A DNA stretch of 64,000 nt from Streptomyces sp. TP-A0356 (GCF_001417775.1 NZ_BBZJ01000019.1:62001-126000); one strand, 5' to 3'. Positions 1 to 9,194 are shown, counted from the stretch's first letter. The notes: generated by a model from the sequence alone, not told the origin. Program-made: numbers and translations.

Positions 1-5
1 TCCGG

Positions 6-560
6 TCACTCACCAGCCAGCAGCTTGACCGGGTCCAGGGTGTTCTCGCCCTTGCTCCAGTTGCACGGGCACAGCTCGTCGGTCTGCAGGGCGTCCAGGA
101 CCCGCAGGACCTCCTTGGGGTTACGGCCGACGGAACCCGCGGTCACCATGGTGAACTGGATCTCGTTGTTCTGGTCGACGATGAAGACGGCACGCTGCGC
201 GAAGCCGTCCTCGCCCTCGATGCCCAGGGCGCGCATCAGCTCGTGCTTCGAGTCGGCCATCATCGGGAACGGCAGCTCGCGCAGGTCCGGGTGGTCCTTG
301 CGCCAGGCGTGGTGCACGAACTCGGAGTCACCGGAGAAGCCGAGGATCTGGGCGTCACGGTCGGCGAACTCGTCGTTCAGCTTGCCGAAGGCCGCGATCT
401 CGGTCGGGCACACGAAGGTGAAGTCCTTGGGCCACGCGAAGACGATCTTCCACTGGCCCTCGTAGGTCTTGTGGTTGATCTGCTCGAACTCCTTGCCCTT
501 CTCCAGCGAGACGCAGGCGGTCAGTTCGAACTCGGGGAACTTGTCACCGACAGTGAGCAC
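6..560 (-). CDS. ahpC: Alkyl hydroperoxide reductase AhpC (2-Cys peroxiredoxin)
   Basis: Reduces H2O2, organic peroxides and peroxynitrite in the cytosol; in actinobacteria AhpD, expected just off the left edge, usually recycles it. The 184-residue product has the peroxidatic cysteine in FTFVCPTE (about C51) and the resolving region ELCPCNW (C164/C166), the full AhpC length. I chose the GTG at 560 because AGGAG lies 5 nt upstream; a GTG 18 nt earlier would put that ribosome site inside the gene. It is divergent from oxyR, and the shared intergenic region carries an OxyR operator, so peroxide induction is expected. Identity is very secure. Confidence 0.96.
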   Translation of the reverse strand: MLTVGDKFPEFELTACVSLEKGKEFEQINHKTYEGQWKIVFAWPKDFTFVCPTEIAAFGKLNDEFADRDAQILGFSGDSEFVHHAWRKDHPDLRELPFPMMADSKHELMRALGIEGEDGFAQRAVFIVDQNNEIQFTMVTAGSVGRNPKEVLRVLDALQTDELCPCNWSKGENTLDPVKLLAGE

Positions 561-655
561 ACGCTCTCCTAGCAGCACAGAAGCACCGTGTTCACAAGGT
601 GCTTCTCATGGGTTGGACATCCTCGATCCTGGCACAGGGTGCATTGATTCGGGAA

Positions 656-692
656 ATAGCTACACTCGGTCATGTTGATCGGTGTCGACTAT
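656..692. promoter_or_regulatory. oxyR operator: OxyR tetramer operator between ahpC and oxyR
   Basis: Two 15-bp half sites fit the OxyR consensus ATAGNTNNNANCTAT: 656-670 matches about 7 of 10 defined bases and 678-692 about 8 of 10. They are separated by exactly the 7-bp spacer (671-677) expected for a tetramer, giving the canonical 37-bp span. The site lies 28 bp upstream of the oxyR start and about 95 bp from ahpC, so it probably serves both divergent promoters. Binding is inferred from the pattern. Confidence 0.8.
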
Positions 693-719
693 CAGTGACT
701 ACGAGTAAGGGGTACGGTC

Positions 720-1676
720 ATGGCTGGGACCAAGACCAACGGGCGCCGCCAGCCCAGCCTCGCCCAGCTGCGCGCCTTCGCCGCCGTGGCCGAGCACCTC
801 CACTTCCGGGATGCCGCCGCCGCGATCGGCATGAGCCAGCCCGCGCTGTCGGGCGCGGTCTCCGCCCTGGAGGAGGTCCTCGGGGTCACCCTGCTGGAGC
901 GCACCACCCGCAAGGTGCTCCTCTCGCCCGCTGGTGAGCGCCTCGCCGTGCGGGCCAAGGCGGTGCTGGAGGAGGTCGGCGCCCTCATGGAGGAGGCCGA
1001 GGCCGTGCGGGCCCCCTTCACCGGGGCCCTGCGGCTCGGTGTGATCCCGACCGTCGCACCGTACCTGCTGCCCACCGTCCTCAAGCTGGTCCACGACCGC
1101 TATCCGCTCCTCGACCTGCAGGTTCACGAGGAACAGACCGCCAACCTGCTCGACGGGCTGACCAGCGGCCGCCTCGATCTGCTGCTGCTCGCCGTCCCCC
1201 TCGGTGTGCCCGGCGTCGTCGAACTGCCGCTCTTCGACGAGGACTTCGTGCTCGTCACCCCGCTCGACCACTGGCTCGGGGGACGTGAGGGGATCCCCCG
1301 CGAGGCCCTGCGCGAACTGAACCTGCTGCTCCTCGACGAGGGGCACTGCCTGCGCGACCAGGCTCTCGACATCTGCCGGGAGGCCGGCCGCGAGGACGCG
1401 CCCGTGACCACGACCGCGGCCGGACTGTCCACCCTCGTCCAGCTCGTCGCAGGCGGCCTCGGCGTCACCCTGCTGCCGCGTACCGCCCTCAAGCTGGAGA
1501 CCACCCGCAGCGACCAGCTCCTCACCGGCTACTTCGCGGACCCGGCCCCCAGCCGACGGGTCGCCCTGGCCATGCGTGCGGGCGCGGCGCGAGGTGCCGA
1601 GTACGAGGAGCTGGCGGAGGCGCTCCGTGAGGCGCTGCGTCCGCTGTCCGTACGGGTGCTGGGCCCCGACGCCTGA
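720..1676 (+). CDS. oxyR: Peroxide-sensing LysR regulator OxyR
   Basis: LysR-type activator of peroxide defence genes. Residues 13-72 form the winged helix-turn-helix (LRAFAAVAEHLHF, then SQPALSGAVSALE) and the rest is the substrate-like sensor domain. The redox pair is present in GHCLRDQALDIC at C210 and C219, equivalent to E. coli C199/C208, which form the H2O2-driven disulfide. At 318 aa the length is normal for OxyR. It is divergent from ahpC with an operator at 656-692, so autoregulation is likely. The ATG at 720 follows an AAGGGG ribosome site. Confidence 0.96.
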   Translation: MAGTKTNGRRQPSLAQLRAFAAVAEHLHFRDAAAAIGMSQPALSGAVSALEEVLGVTLLERTTRKVLLSPAGERLAVRAKAVLEEVGALMEEAEAVRAPFTGALRLGVIPTVAPYLLPTVLKLVHDRYPLLDLQVHEEQTANLLDGLTSGRLDLLLLAVPLGVPGVVELPLFDEDFVLVTPLDHWLGGREGIPREALRELNLLLLDEGHCLRDQALDICREAGREDAPVTTTAAGLSTLVQLVAGGLGVTLLPRTALKLETTRSDQLLTGYFADPAPSRRVALAMRAGAARGAEYEELAEALREALRPLSVRVLGPDA

Positions 1677-1693
1677 GCGCAGCCGGCGCACGC

Positions 1694-1728
1694 GCGCGGG
1701 ACCCTCCCCGCCGGGGAGGGTCCCGCGC
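1694..1728. terminator. Bidirectional terminator between oxyR and the ABC permease
   Basis: A perfect 16-bp inverted repeat (arms 1694-1709 and 1713-1728) with a 3-nt loop sits between two converging genes. There is no U-tract, as is common in Streptomyces, so it probably serves both strands. Confidence 0.8.
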
Positions 1729-1738
1729 CTGCCGCGGG

Positions 1739-4063
1739 CTACTCCGTACGCAGCCCCTCCGGCCGCATCAGCCGCAGCAGTGGCGGCAGGCTGAGCACCG
1801 TGACCAGCAGGACGACCCCCGCCCCGATGCCGGACATCGTCAGCACGCTCGCCCAGTCCACGCTCACCGTGGCGCCGGACATCTTGAGCAGGATCGCGCC
1901 CAGCGTCAGACCGACCGCCGACGCCAGAAGCAGGCCCATCGCGATCGGGATCGCCGTCTGCCACAGCACCGACAGGCTCAGCGTGCGGCGCCGGGTGCCG
2001 AAGGCGACCAGCGACGACAGCAGCTTCCTGCGTTCCCGCAACTGCTCCAGTTGCGAAACCAGCAGACTGACGCCGATCAGCCCCAGCACACAGGTGGCGC
2101 CGACGAACAGGCCGGTTCGGATGGAGGTGAAGGCCCCGGACCGTTCGGTCGCCGCCCAGGTCATCGGTGTCGCCAGCGGAACGACCCGGGCCGCGGCGTT
2201 GCGGACGTGTTCGAGCGCGTCCGGAACCGAAGGGTCGAGCGCGAGGAAGACCACCCCCGCGAGGGCCGACTCCGTCCTGGCGGGCAGGGTGCCGCGGGTG
2301 ATCAGGAAGCCGCCACGCTTCACGCCGGTCGGATCCTCGCGCGACTGGGCCTGCTTGATACCCCGCGGCACCGTCCAGGCGAACGGGGCGCTCCCGTTGT
2401 ACCTGGCGTCGATGTACACCGTCCGGCCGGGCCTGGCCAGCTTCGGGGTGTCGGTGTCGTACTCGGCACCCAGCACCGAGAACACATCGCCCTCTCGGCA
2501 GGAGGGCAACGTCGCCACCTCGCGCAGGGACGCACAGTCGCCCACGAGCACCCCGGCGCCCTCGTTCGGATCCTGGCGCCGGTCTCCTGCGTACGCCTCG
2601 GAGAGCGCCATGACCCGGCGCACGCCCCTGGCCCTGCCCAGCTCCTCGGCGGCCGCGCCGACGGGGATGGTGCTCGGCACGTTCACCTGCGTCTGCGCCC
2701 GCTGCACGTTGTTGCGGGACTGCTTGGTGTAGTCGCCCTCGACGCCGGCGAACAGCATCTGCAGGGCGATCGCGCCGGCCACCGCCACCGCGATGCCGTT
2801 GACCATGCGGGCCGCGGTGCCGCTGCTCAACTGCAGCCTGCGCACCGCGAGTTGCCAGGCCACCCCGCCGGAGTTGAGCCGGGCGACGACCGTCTCGACG
2901 ACCCATGGCAGCAGAGCGGTGACGCCGACGAGCAGGAGCAGGACACCGCCGATCACCAGGTACTCGTTGAAGTTCCCGTTGCCGCGGCCCTGCCCGAGCA
3001 TCGGGTAGAGCATCGCGAGCCCGCCCAGCGGCAGCAGCAGCCGCCACCACAGCCGGCGCCGTGCGGGCTTGGCGGTGCGCACCACGCCGAGCGGCTCGAT
3101 GACCACCCCGCGCAGCGCCAAGAGGGTGACCAGCACCGCGGCCGCCGGGACCGCGACCGCCACCAGCAGCGCCAGCGTGGGAGAGGGGTTGAGATAGCTG
3201 GGGAAGACGCTGATGCCGTAGACCTCCACCGACGCCGTGCCCGCACGGCCGATCAGGAAGAACACGGTGCCGAAGACCAGCCCGAGCAGGGCCCCCGCGA
3301 GGGCCTCACCGGCGGCGATCCGCCGGGTCATCCCGCTGTCGGAGCCGACGAGACGCAGCGCCGCGAGCCGTCGGTCGCGCCGCTCGCCGCCGAACCGCAC
3401 GGCCGTGGCGATGAAGACGCCGACGGGCATGAGCAGTACCACCACGACGACGAGCATCAGCAGGACGAGGACGGGGTCCGACTTCTCGTGTGTGGGGTGG
3501 GGGTTACCGAACATGTCGATACGGGTCACGTTCGGCGGGTCGATCTTGGCGGCGAGCCCCTTGACGCCCGCGTAGTAGGCGAGTTCGTGGGAGCCGATCA
3601 GCCCGCTCTCCCCGATGGTTCCGACGATCCGGTACGGCAGCCGCTGCCTCAGCAGCTGTCCGTCGTCGGAGGTGAGCAGGTCCTTCAGCGCGGGGGAGAC
3701 CACCATCTCGCCCGTCCCGGGGAACCTCTCCAGTCCCGGCGGCAGCGGCGCCCGTGCCCCCTCGGGCTCCATCAGCCGCCCACGGATGTCCCTCTTGTGG
3801 TACGTGGTGTCGAGGTCCGCGATCACCAGGGTGTTGTCCGCCCTGGGCTTGGGCTCCTGGTTGTAGGTGTGGTCCGCGCGGGCGTTCTCCCGGTCGTGCC
3901 GCGCCGCCACCGCGCCCGGGAGGGCGGTGGTGAGCAGCAGCACCGCCACGCCCAGCCCGACGCCGACGGCGGTCAGCAGCAGCCGGACCCACCCCTCGCG
4001 CCCGCCGGAGAACGCGTACTTGGCCCCCATGGCCAGATCCCTGCACCACTGGCGCACCCTCAT
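1739..4063 (-). CDS. ABC transporter permease, FtsX/MacB type
   Basis: Membrane component of an ABC exporter or lipoprotein-type system, 774 aa. An N-terminal transmembrane helix (about residues 25-48) is followed by an extracellular domain. A hydrophobic helical set begins near residue 198, and a second FtsX-like unit with a further extracytoplasmic loop ends in three C-terminal helices. This duplicated-FtsX layout is typical of actinobacterial permeases that work alone with one ATPase. Its ATG overlaps the ATPase stop as ATGA (4060-4063), and a PadR regulator heads the operon, suggesting drug- or envelope-stress-linked export. The substrate is not visible. Confidence 0.88.
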   Translation of the reverse strand: MRVRQWCRDLAMGAKYAFSGGREGWVRLLLTAVGVGLGVAVLLLTTALPGAVAARHDRENARADHTYNQEPKPRADNTLVIADLDTTYHKRDIRGRLMEPEGARAPLPPGLERFPGTGEMVVSPALKDLLTSDDGQLLRQRLPYRIVGTIGESGLIGSHELAYYAGVKGLAAKIDPPNVTRIDMFGNPHPTHEKSDPVLVLLMLVVVVVLLMPVGVFIATAVRFGGERRDRRLAALRLVGSDSGMTRRIAAGEALAGALLGLVFGTVFFLIGRAGTASVEVYGISVFPSYLNPSPTLALLVAVAVPAAAVLVTLLALRGVVIEPLGVVRTAKPARRRLWWRLLLPLGGLAMLYPMLGQGRGNGNFNEYLVIGGVLLLLVGVTALLPWVVETVVARLNSGGVAWQLAVRRLQLSSGTAARMVNGIAVAVAGAIALQMLFAGVEGDYTKQSRNNVQRAQTQVNVPSTIPVGAAAEELGRARGVRRVMALSEAYAGDRRQDPNEGAGVLVGDCASLREVATLPSCREGDVFSVLGAEYDTDTPKLARPGRTVYIDARYNGSAPFAWTVPRGIKQAQSREDPTGVKRGGFLITRGTLPARTESALAGVVFLALDPSVPDALEHVRNAAARVVPLATPMTWAATERSGAFTSIRTGLFVGATCVLGLIGVSLLVSQLEQLRERRKLLSSLVAFGTRRRTLSLSVLWQTAIPIAMGLLLASAVGLTLGAILLKMSGATVSVDWASVLTMSGIGAGVVLLVTVLSLPPLLRLMRPEGLRTE

Positions 4064-4749
4064 ACGATGCGCTCCATGTCCCGGGACTTCCCGTCCCGCA
4101 CGACGATCTCGCGGTCGGAGTAGGCGGCCACCCGCGCCTCGTGGGTGACCAGCACGACGGCCGCGTTGGTGGACCGGGCCGCCTCGGTGAGCAGATCCAT
4201 CACGCGCTCGCCGTTGAGCGAGTCCAGGGCGCCGGTGGGCTCGTCGGCGAACAGCACGCGCGGTCCGGTGACCAGGGCGCGGGCGACGGCGACACGCTGG
4301 CCCTGACCGCCGGATATCTCACCCGGCCGCTTCTTCGCCAGGTCGTCGACCTCCAGCCGGGACATCCAGGCCAGGGCGGTCCGCTCGGCCTCCTTGCGCG
4401 AGGTGCCGCTCAGCCGCAGCGGGAGCGCCACGTTCTCGACACAGGTCAGCTCGGGCACCAGCTGTCCGAACTGGAACACGAACCCGAACTCGGAGCGCCT
4501 GAGGAGGCTGCGCTGGGCGTCGCTCATGCCGGCCATCTCGCGGCCGTCGTAGGTGATCGAGCCCGAGTCGGGCGGCACGATCCCGGCGAGACAGTGCAGC
4601 AGGGTCGACTTGCCGGAGCCGGACGGACCCATCACGGCGACGATCTCGCCCGGGTGGATGGAGAACTCCGCGCCGTCCAGGGCGACGGTCGGCCCGTAGG
4701 TCTTGCGCAGGTTGTCGGCGACGAGCAGGGAACCGGCGGGAGCGGTCAC
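4060..4749 (-). CDS. ABC transporter ATP-binding protein, MacB/LolD type
   Basis: Energises the permease encoded downstream. The 229-residue protein has Walker A GPSGSGKST (about residues 41-49), a Q-loop region, the signature ISGGQGQR, Walker B RVLFADEP and a switch histidine in VLVTHE. These define the lipoprotein/macrolide exporter ATPase subfamily. The GTG at 4749 overlaps the padR stop (GTGA); a longer in-frame extension upstream is coding-shadow sequence inside padR. The padR-ATPase-permease order with overlapping ends indicates one translationally coupled operon. Confidence 0.93.
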   Translation of the reverse strand: MTAPAGSLLVADNLRKTYGPTVALDGAEFSIHPGEIVAVMGPSGSGKSTLLHCLAGIVPPDSGSITYDGREMAGMSDAQRSLLRRSEFGFVFQFGQLVPELTCVENVALPLRLSGTSRKEAERTALAWMSRLEVDDLAKKRPGEISGGQGQRVAVARALVTGPRVLFADEPTGALDSLNGERVMDLLTEAARSTNAAVVLVTHEARVAAYSDREIVVRDGKSRDMERIV

Positions 4750-5270
4750 TTGGCCACCACCTCGGCGAGCCTGTCGAGGCGCGCGGCGGCGAGCTCCAGC
4801 CAGCGCAGATCGGCCTCCAGATGGAACAGGGCGTGGTCGCAGATCAGCTGGTCGGCGAGATCGCCCTTGCGCTTGCGGTCGGTCAGGATCCGCATCATGC
4901 GCAGATGCTCGGCGCGCTGGGTGTCGAGGATGTCGGCAGCGTCGCGCTGTGTGAGCAGGGCCAGGACGACCTTGGTGTAGAGGGTCGACTGGAGATACGG
5001 CTCGGGCTTCTCCGGGGTCGCGAGCCACCGCTGTACGTCGGTGATCCCGGCCTCGGTGATCGCGTACCGTTTCCGTTCGGGCCCGCCGCCCGCCTCGATT
5101 CCGTCGACTTCGACGAGCCCGTTCTTCAGCAGACGGGACATCGTCGAGTAGACCTGGCCGTAGTGCAGCGGCCGGTCATGACCGAACTTCTCGTCGAAGG
5201 CCCGCTTCAGGTCGTAACCGTGACGGGGCCCGGACTCCAGGAGTCCTAGGAGGGTGTGACCGATGGACAT
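4746..5270 (-). CDS. PadR-family transcriptional regulator
   Basis: Winged-helix repressor, 174 aa, of the long PadR class (N-terminal PadR domain plus a Vir_act_alpha_C-like helical C-terminus that dimerises). The start MSIGHTLLGLLESGPRHGYD is the conserved beginning of this family, with the recognition segment around YGQVYSTMSRLLKNGLVE. It is the first gene of an operon with an ABC ATPase and permease, so it likely controls that exporter in response to a toxic ligand. Three regularly spaced GTATA repeats lie upstream. An in-frame extension to 5480 lacks family similarity and was discarded. Confidence 0.92.
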   Translation of the reverse strand: MSIGHTLLGLLESGPRHGYDLKRAFDEKFGHDRPLHYGQVYSTMSRLLKNGLVEVDGIEAGGGPERKRYAITEAGITDVQRWLATPEKPEPYLQSTLYTKVVLALLTQRDAADILDTQRAEHLRMMRILTDRKRKGDLADQLICDHALFHLEADLRWLELAAARLDRLAEVVAK

Positions 5271-5291
5271 GCCGAGCACTGTACACACGGC

Positions 5292-5323
5292 GTATACATC
5301 TGGCGTATACGTCATGCGTATAG
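5292..5323. promoter_or_regulatory. Putative PadR operator/promoter: three GTATA repeats at 13-bp spacing
   Basis: GTATAC at 5292-5297, GTATAC at 5305-5310 and GTATAG at 5318-5323 are direct repeats with a constant 13-bp period, 22-53 bp upstream of the padR start. GTATAC is self-complementary, so each copy is also a small dyad. On the minus strand TATACG-like -10 elements fall inside. Autoregulation by PadR is an inference. Confidence 0.5.
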
Positions 5324-5418
5324 GTGCCGCTCGGACGGGGCGTCCTCGCTGGTGGAGGCGGATTGTCACGGTTCTGCTACTGCGACGGTCCCGCGCCCTG
5401 GGCGTGCCTGGGTCGTGC

Positions 5419-5667
5419 CTACGCCTCGGGCTCCCCGGACGCGGGCGGACGTCCTCGGCGAGGGATGGGCTTCGCCCCACCGGGCAGGCGCCCCGCGTCG
5501 GACAGTGCCCTGCGCAGCAGGAACTCGATCTGCGCGTTGGCCGAGCGCAGCTCGTCCGAGGCCCAGCGGGCCAACGCCTCGTAGACCAACGGGTCCAGCC
5601 GCAGCAGCACCTGCTTGCGCTGCTGCGGCCGACGCTGAGGGGCCGAGCCCCCGGAGGGAGCCGTCAC
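5419..5667 (-). CDS. Small ribbon-helix-helix-like protein coupled to an SPFH gene
   Basis: An 82-residue protein whose central part, RKQVLLRLDPLVYEALARW followed by a helix ending FLLRRAL, has the strand-helix-helix pattern of Arc/CopG-type DNA-binding proteins. Basic, Pro-rich tails flank it. The GTG at 5667 overlaps the SPFH stop codon (GTGA), so the two are made together. Streptomyces genomes commonly pair this small gene with a band-7 protein; I know of no established role. It may be a regulator or a structural partner. Confidence 0.75.
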   Translation of the reverse strand: MTAPSGGSAPQRRPQQRKQVLLRLDPLVYEALARWASDELRSANAQIEFLLRRALSDAGRLPGGAKPIPRRGRPPASGEPEA

Positions 5668-6599
5668 TGGTAGAGGGACCCCGTGTTGAGCACGGGCTGC
5701 GGAGTGCGGTCCCCGCACAGCACCACCATCAGGTTCGACACCATCGCCGCCTTCCGTTCGTCGTCCAGCTCCACGATGTCCTGCTCGGAGATCCGGGCCA
5801 GCGCGGCCTCGACCATCCCGACCGCGCCGTCGACGATCTGCCGTCGTGCGGCGACCACCGCGCCGGCCTGCTGTCGCTGGAGCATCGCGGAGGCGATCTC
5901 CGGAGCGTACGCGAGGTGCGTGAAGCGCGACTCGATGATCTGCACCCCGGCGGCCTCCACGCGCGCGTGCAGTTCGACGGCGAGCTTCTCGGTGATCTCC
6001 TCGGCGTTGCCGCGCAGTGAGAGCCCGCCCTCGTCGTGGGCGTCGTACGGGTACTCGATGGCGATGTGCCGCACGGCCGCCTCGGTCTGTGTGGCCACGA
6101 ACTCCAGGAAGTCGTCCACCTCGAAGGTGGCCTGTGCGGTGTCCTCGACCTTCCAGACCACCACCGCGGCCAGTTCGATCGGGTTGCCGTAGGCGTCGTT
6201 GACCTTGAGGACCGCCGTCTCGTGGTTGCGGACCCGCGTCGAGATCTTCGTCCGCGAGGTGAACGGGTTCACCCAGCGCAGGCCGTCCTGCCGGATCGTG
6301 CCGCGGTAGCGTCCGAAGAGCTGGACGACGCGGGCCTCGCCCGGCGCCACCGTGTTCAGACCGCACATCGCGATGAAGGCCGAGAGGCCGGTGAGAAGGC
6401 CGACGCCGATCAGCGCGACCTTGACGCCCGACGCGGCGACCGTCGCGCCCCAGACCACCAGGCCCACGCCCAGCGCCAGTCCGGCCAACCCCAGCAGCAG
6501 CGCGAAGCCGCCGCCGATGCTGCGCGCGGTGAACTCCCGGACCCGTGGCGCGGGCATCTCGGGTATGTCGCCGGTGGTGGAAGCGTCGTATGTCGACAT
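5664..6599 (-). CDS. SPFH/band 7 (prohibitin-like) membrane protein
   Basis: A 311-residue membrane-anchored scaffold protein. A short polar N-terminus precedes two hydrophobic segments (about residues 30-55 and 65-85), then an SPFH domain with the typical opening VAPGEARVVQLFGRYRGT and a C-terminal coiled-coil-prone helix rich in Ala and Arg. Family members organise membrane microdomains or control membrane proteases. It is the first gene of a two-gene unit with the small RHH-like protein and is divergent from the penicillin-binding protein across 238 bp. The function in this species is unknown. Confidence 0.9.
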   Translation of the reverse strand: MSTYDASTTGDIPEMPAPRVREFTARSIGGGFALLLGLAGLALGVGLVVWGATVAASGVKVALIGVGLLTGLSAFIAMCGLNTVAPGEARVVQLFGRYRGTIRQDGLRWVNPFTSRTKISTRVRNHETAVLKVNDAYGNPIELAAVVVWKVEDTAQATFEVDDFLEFVATQTEAAVRHIAIEYPYDAHDEGGLSLRGNAEEITEKLAVELHARVEAAGVQIIESRFTHLAYAPEIASAMLQRQQAGAVVAARRQIVDGAVGMVEAALARISEQDIVELDDERKAAMVSNLMVVLCGDRTPQPVLNTGSLYQ

Positions 6600-6837
6600 G
6601 GGTGGTGCCCCCCGTTTCGTGTCATAGCTCTGACCTATCTAAGTGATAACACATTTCCCGTCACGACAACCTTCCACACCTCCGGAACGTCGGTTCCGAT
6701 GAAGTGGGTGCTGATTCTCACGTCCGCAAAAGGGAGGATCAGCAGTCCTTTGTCATACCGCGCGGTGTTAGCTTTCTGAGCTGACCTGAGCCACCTACCT
6801 GTGTGACACACGAGAGCGAAGCGGAGCGGATCGACTC

Positions 6838-9192
6838 ATGGGACGAGCGGAAGAGAGACGAGCGCGGCAGCGCAGTGGCCGCCGCGCGGCGCCCAAGCGC
6901 TCGCCCAGAGCGGCGGGGTCCGCGTCGGTCGGCACCGCACCGGCGACCGGCGGCCGTGCCGCCGCGCGCGGCAGGGCCGCCAGGAGCGGGAAGACCGGGA
7001 AGAGCGGCATACGCCGGTTCTTCACCTGGAAGAAGGTCCTCGGCTCGTTGTTCGGCTTCGTTCTGCTGGTCATGGGCGCGTTCGTCCTGCTGTACGTCAT
7101 GACCCCCATCCCGGCGGGGAATGCCACCGCCCAGCTGCAGAGCAACGTCTACCAGTACGGCGACGGCTCGATCCTCGCCCGCACCGGCGAGCTCAACCGC
7201 GAGAACGTCGACCTCGCCGAGATACCCAAGGACGTTCAGCACACCTTCGTCGCCGCCGAGAACAAGACCTTCTACCAGGACAACGGCATCGACCTGCGGG
7301 GCACGGCCCGCGGTCTGCTCAACACCCTCTCCGGCAAGGGCGCGCAGGGCGGTTCGACGATCACTCAGCAGTACGTCAAGAACTACTACCTGACCCAGAA
7401 CCAGACCGTCACGCGCAAGCTGAAGGAACTGGTCATCTCGCTGAAGCTGGACCGCAAGAAGTCCAAGGAGTACATCCTCGCTGGCTACATCAACACCAGC
7501 TACTACGGCCGCGGGGCCTATGGCATCCAGGCCGCCGCGCAGGCGTACTACCGCAAGGACGCCAAGAAGCTCACGGTCGAGGAGGGCGCGTACCTGGCCT
7601 CGCTGCTCCAGGCGCCGAACCAGTACGACTGGGCCATCGCCACGGACACCGGCAAGCAGCTGGTGCAGGGCCGCTGGAACTACGTGCTGAACAACATGGT
7701 CGGAATGCACTGGCTGGATGCGAGCAAACGCCAGGCCATGAAGTTCCCCGTGCCGAAGGCGCCCAAGCCGGCGCCCGGCATGGAGGGCCAGACCGGCTAT
7801 CTGGTGGACGCGGCGAACGCCGCGCTGGAGAAGCAGCTCGTCGCCCAGGGCACCGCGGCCTCGCTCGGTGACGCCGAAGCCCTCGTGAGGACGGGCGGCT
7901 GGACCATCACGGTGAACATCGACAAGAAGAAGCAGCGGCAGCTGGAGCAGGCCGTCAAGGACCAGCTGACCAGCAAGCTGAACCCGAAGAAGCGTTCCGT
8001 CGACGGTGATGTGCAAGCCGGTGCCGTGTCCGTCGATCCTGGGACGGGACGGGTGCTCGCCCTGTACGGCGGCGTGGACTACTTCAAGCACTACACCAGC
8101 AACGCGACCCGCCGCGACTACCAGCCAGCCTCCACCTTCAAGCCGCTGATCCTCGCGGCCGCCCTGGACCAGAGCGCCAAGACTCAGGACGGCCGGCCGA
8201 TCAACGCGAACACGATCTACGACGGCACCAGCGGCCGTCCGGTCAAGGGCAGCCCGATCGGCTTCGCCCCGCCGAACGAGGACCACCAGGACTACGGCGA
8301 CATCACCGTCCAGACGGCGATGAACAAGTCCGTCAACTCGGTCTTCGCGCAGATGGGCGTCGACGTCGGCATGGAGAACGTGCTGAAGGTCGCGAACTCG
8401 CTGGGCATGGACACCAAGGGCCTGGCGGCCGTGCCCGCGCAGACCCTCGGCTCCATGGGCGCGAGCCCACTGGAGATGGCCGGCGTCTACGCGACCCTCG
8501 ACAACCACGGCAAGAAGGTCACCCCGGCGATCATCAAGTCGGCCGTGCACAAGGACCGTACGGTCACCTTCCCGAACCCGATCGGTGACCAGGTGATCAC
8601 CCGTGAGGCCGCGGACACGGTGACCTCGGTGCTGACCGGCGTGGTCGACGACGGTACGGCCAAGTCGTCGGTGGCGGACAACCCCGCGCGCAACGGCCAG
8701 CAGGTCGCGGGCAAGACGGGTACGTCCGACAGCAACAAGTCGGCCTGGTTCACCGGCTACACGCCCGACCTGGTCACCTCGGTCGGCCTGTTCGGGGAGG
8801 ACGCCAAGACCCACGCCCAGGTCACCCTGCAGGGCGCCACGGGTCTCGTGCCGAGCCCCGGCCGCATCAACGGCGGCGGCTACCCGGCGCAGATCTGGGC
8901 CCAATACACGTTCGACGCGATGGGCGACGTCAGCAGGTTCGACCTGCAGACCACGCAGGGCGCGGCGGTCCAGCCGAGCGTGACGCCGTCGGTCACGCAC
9001 TCCACGAGCCCCACGCCCTCGACGTCGCCGACCACGAAGAAGCCGACGTCGCAGCCGCCGACGAGTTCGCCCCCGGCATCGCCGTCGACGCCGGCGACAC
9101 CCAGCCAGCCGCCGACGAGCTCGCCCCCCTCGACGCCGGACACCACGCCTTCGACGCCACCGAATCCGCTCAATCCCAACGGCGGGCAGTGA
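6838..9192 (+). CDS. Class A penicillin-binding protein (transglycosylase/transpeptidase)
   Basis: Builds peptidoglycan outside the membrane. The 784-residue protein has a basic cytoplasmic tail and one transmembrane helix (about residues 63-85). The GT51 transglycosylase domain carries the catalytic Glu in FVAAENKTFY and the GGSTITQQYVKNYYL motif. The transpeptidase domain has SxxK as STFK (about residue 430), SVN as KSVNS and KTG as KTGTSD (about 626). The last 70 residues are a Pro/Ser/Thr-rich tail, probably a wall-spanning linker. It is monocistronic and ends at a strong terminator shared with the catalase. Confidence 0.95.
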   Translation: MGRAEERRARQRSGRRAAPKRSPRAAGSASVGTAPATGGRAAARGRAARSGKTGKSGIRRFFTWKKVLGSLFGFVLLVMGAFVLLYVMTPIPAGNATAQLQSNVYQYGDGSILARTGELNRENVDLAEIPKDVQHTFVAAENKTFYQDNGIDLRGTARGLLNTLSGKGAQGGSTITQQYVKNYYLTQNQTVTRKLKELVISLKLDRKKSKEYILAGYINTSYYGRGAYGIQAAAQAYYRKDAKKLTVEEGAYLASLLQAPNQYDWAIATDTGKQLVQGRWNYVLNNMVGMHWLDASKRQAMKFPVPKAPKPAPGMEGQTGYLVDAANAALEKQLVAQGTAASLGDAEALVRTGGWTITVNIDKKKQRQLEQAVKDQLTSKLNPKKRSVDGDVQAGAVSVDPGTGRVLALYGGVDYFKHYTSNATRRDYQPASTFKPLILAAALDQSAKTQDGRPINANTIYDGTSGRPVKGSPIGFAPPNEDHQDYGDITVQTAMNKSVNSVFAQMGVDVGMENVLKVANSLGMDTKGLAAVPAQTLGSMGASPLEMAGVYATLDNHGKKVTPAIIKSAVHKDRTVTFPNPIGDQVITREAADTVTSVLTGVVDDGTAKSSVADNPARNGQQVAGKTGTSDSNKSAWFTGYTPDLVTSVGLFGEDAKTHAQVTLQGATGLVPSPGRINGGGYPAQIWAQYTFDAMGDVSRFDLQTTQGAAVQPSVTPSVTHSTSPTPSTSPTTKKPTSQPPTSSPPASPSTPATPSQPPTSSPPSTPDTTPSTPPNPLNPNGGQ

Positions 9193-9194
9193 CG

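Noticed and set aside
699..3050. Very long open frame (783 codons) antisense to oxyR and the ABC permease
   Set aside because: It is a GC-bias shadow: low-complexity Arg/Gly/Ala composition, no family motifs, and both real genes underneath are unambiguous.
5271..5480. In-frame N-terminal extension of PadR
   Set aside because: The family consensus begins at MSIGHTLLGLL, and the extension covers the GTATAC operator region.
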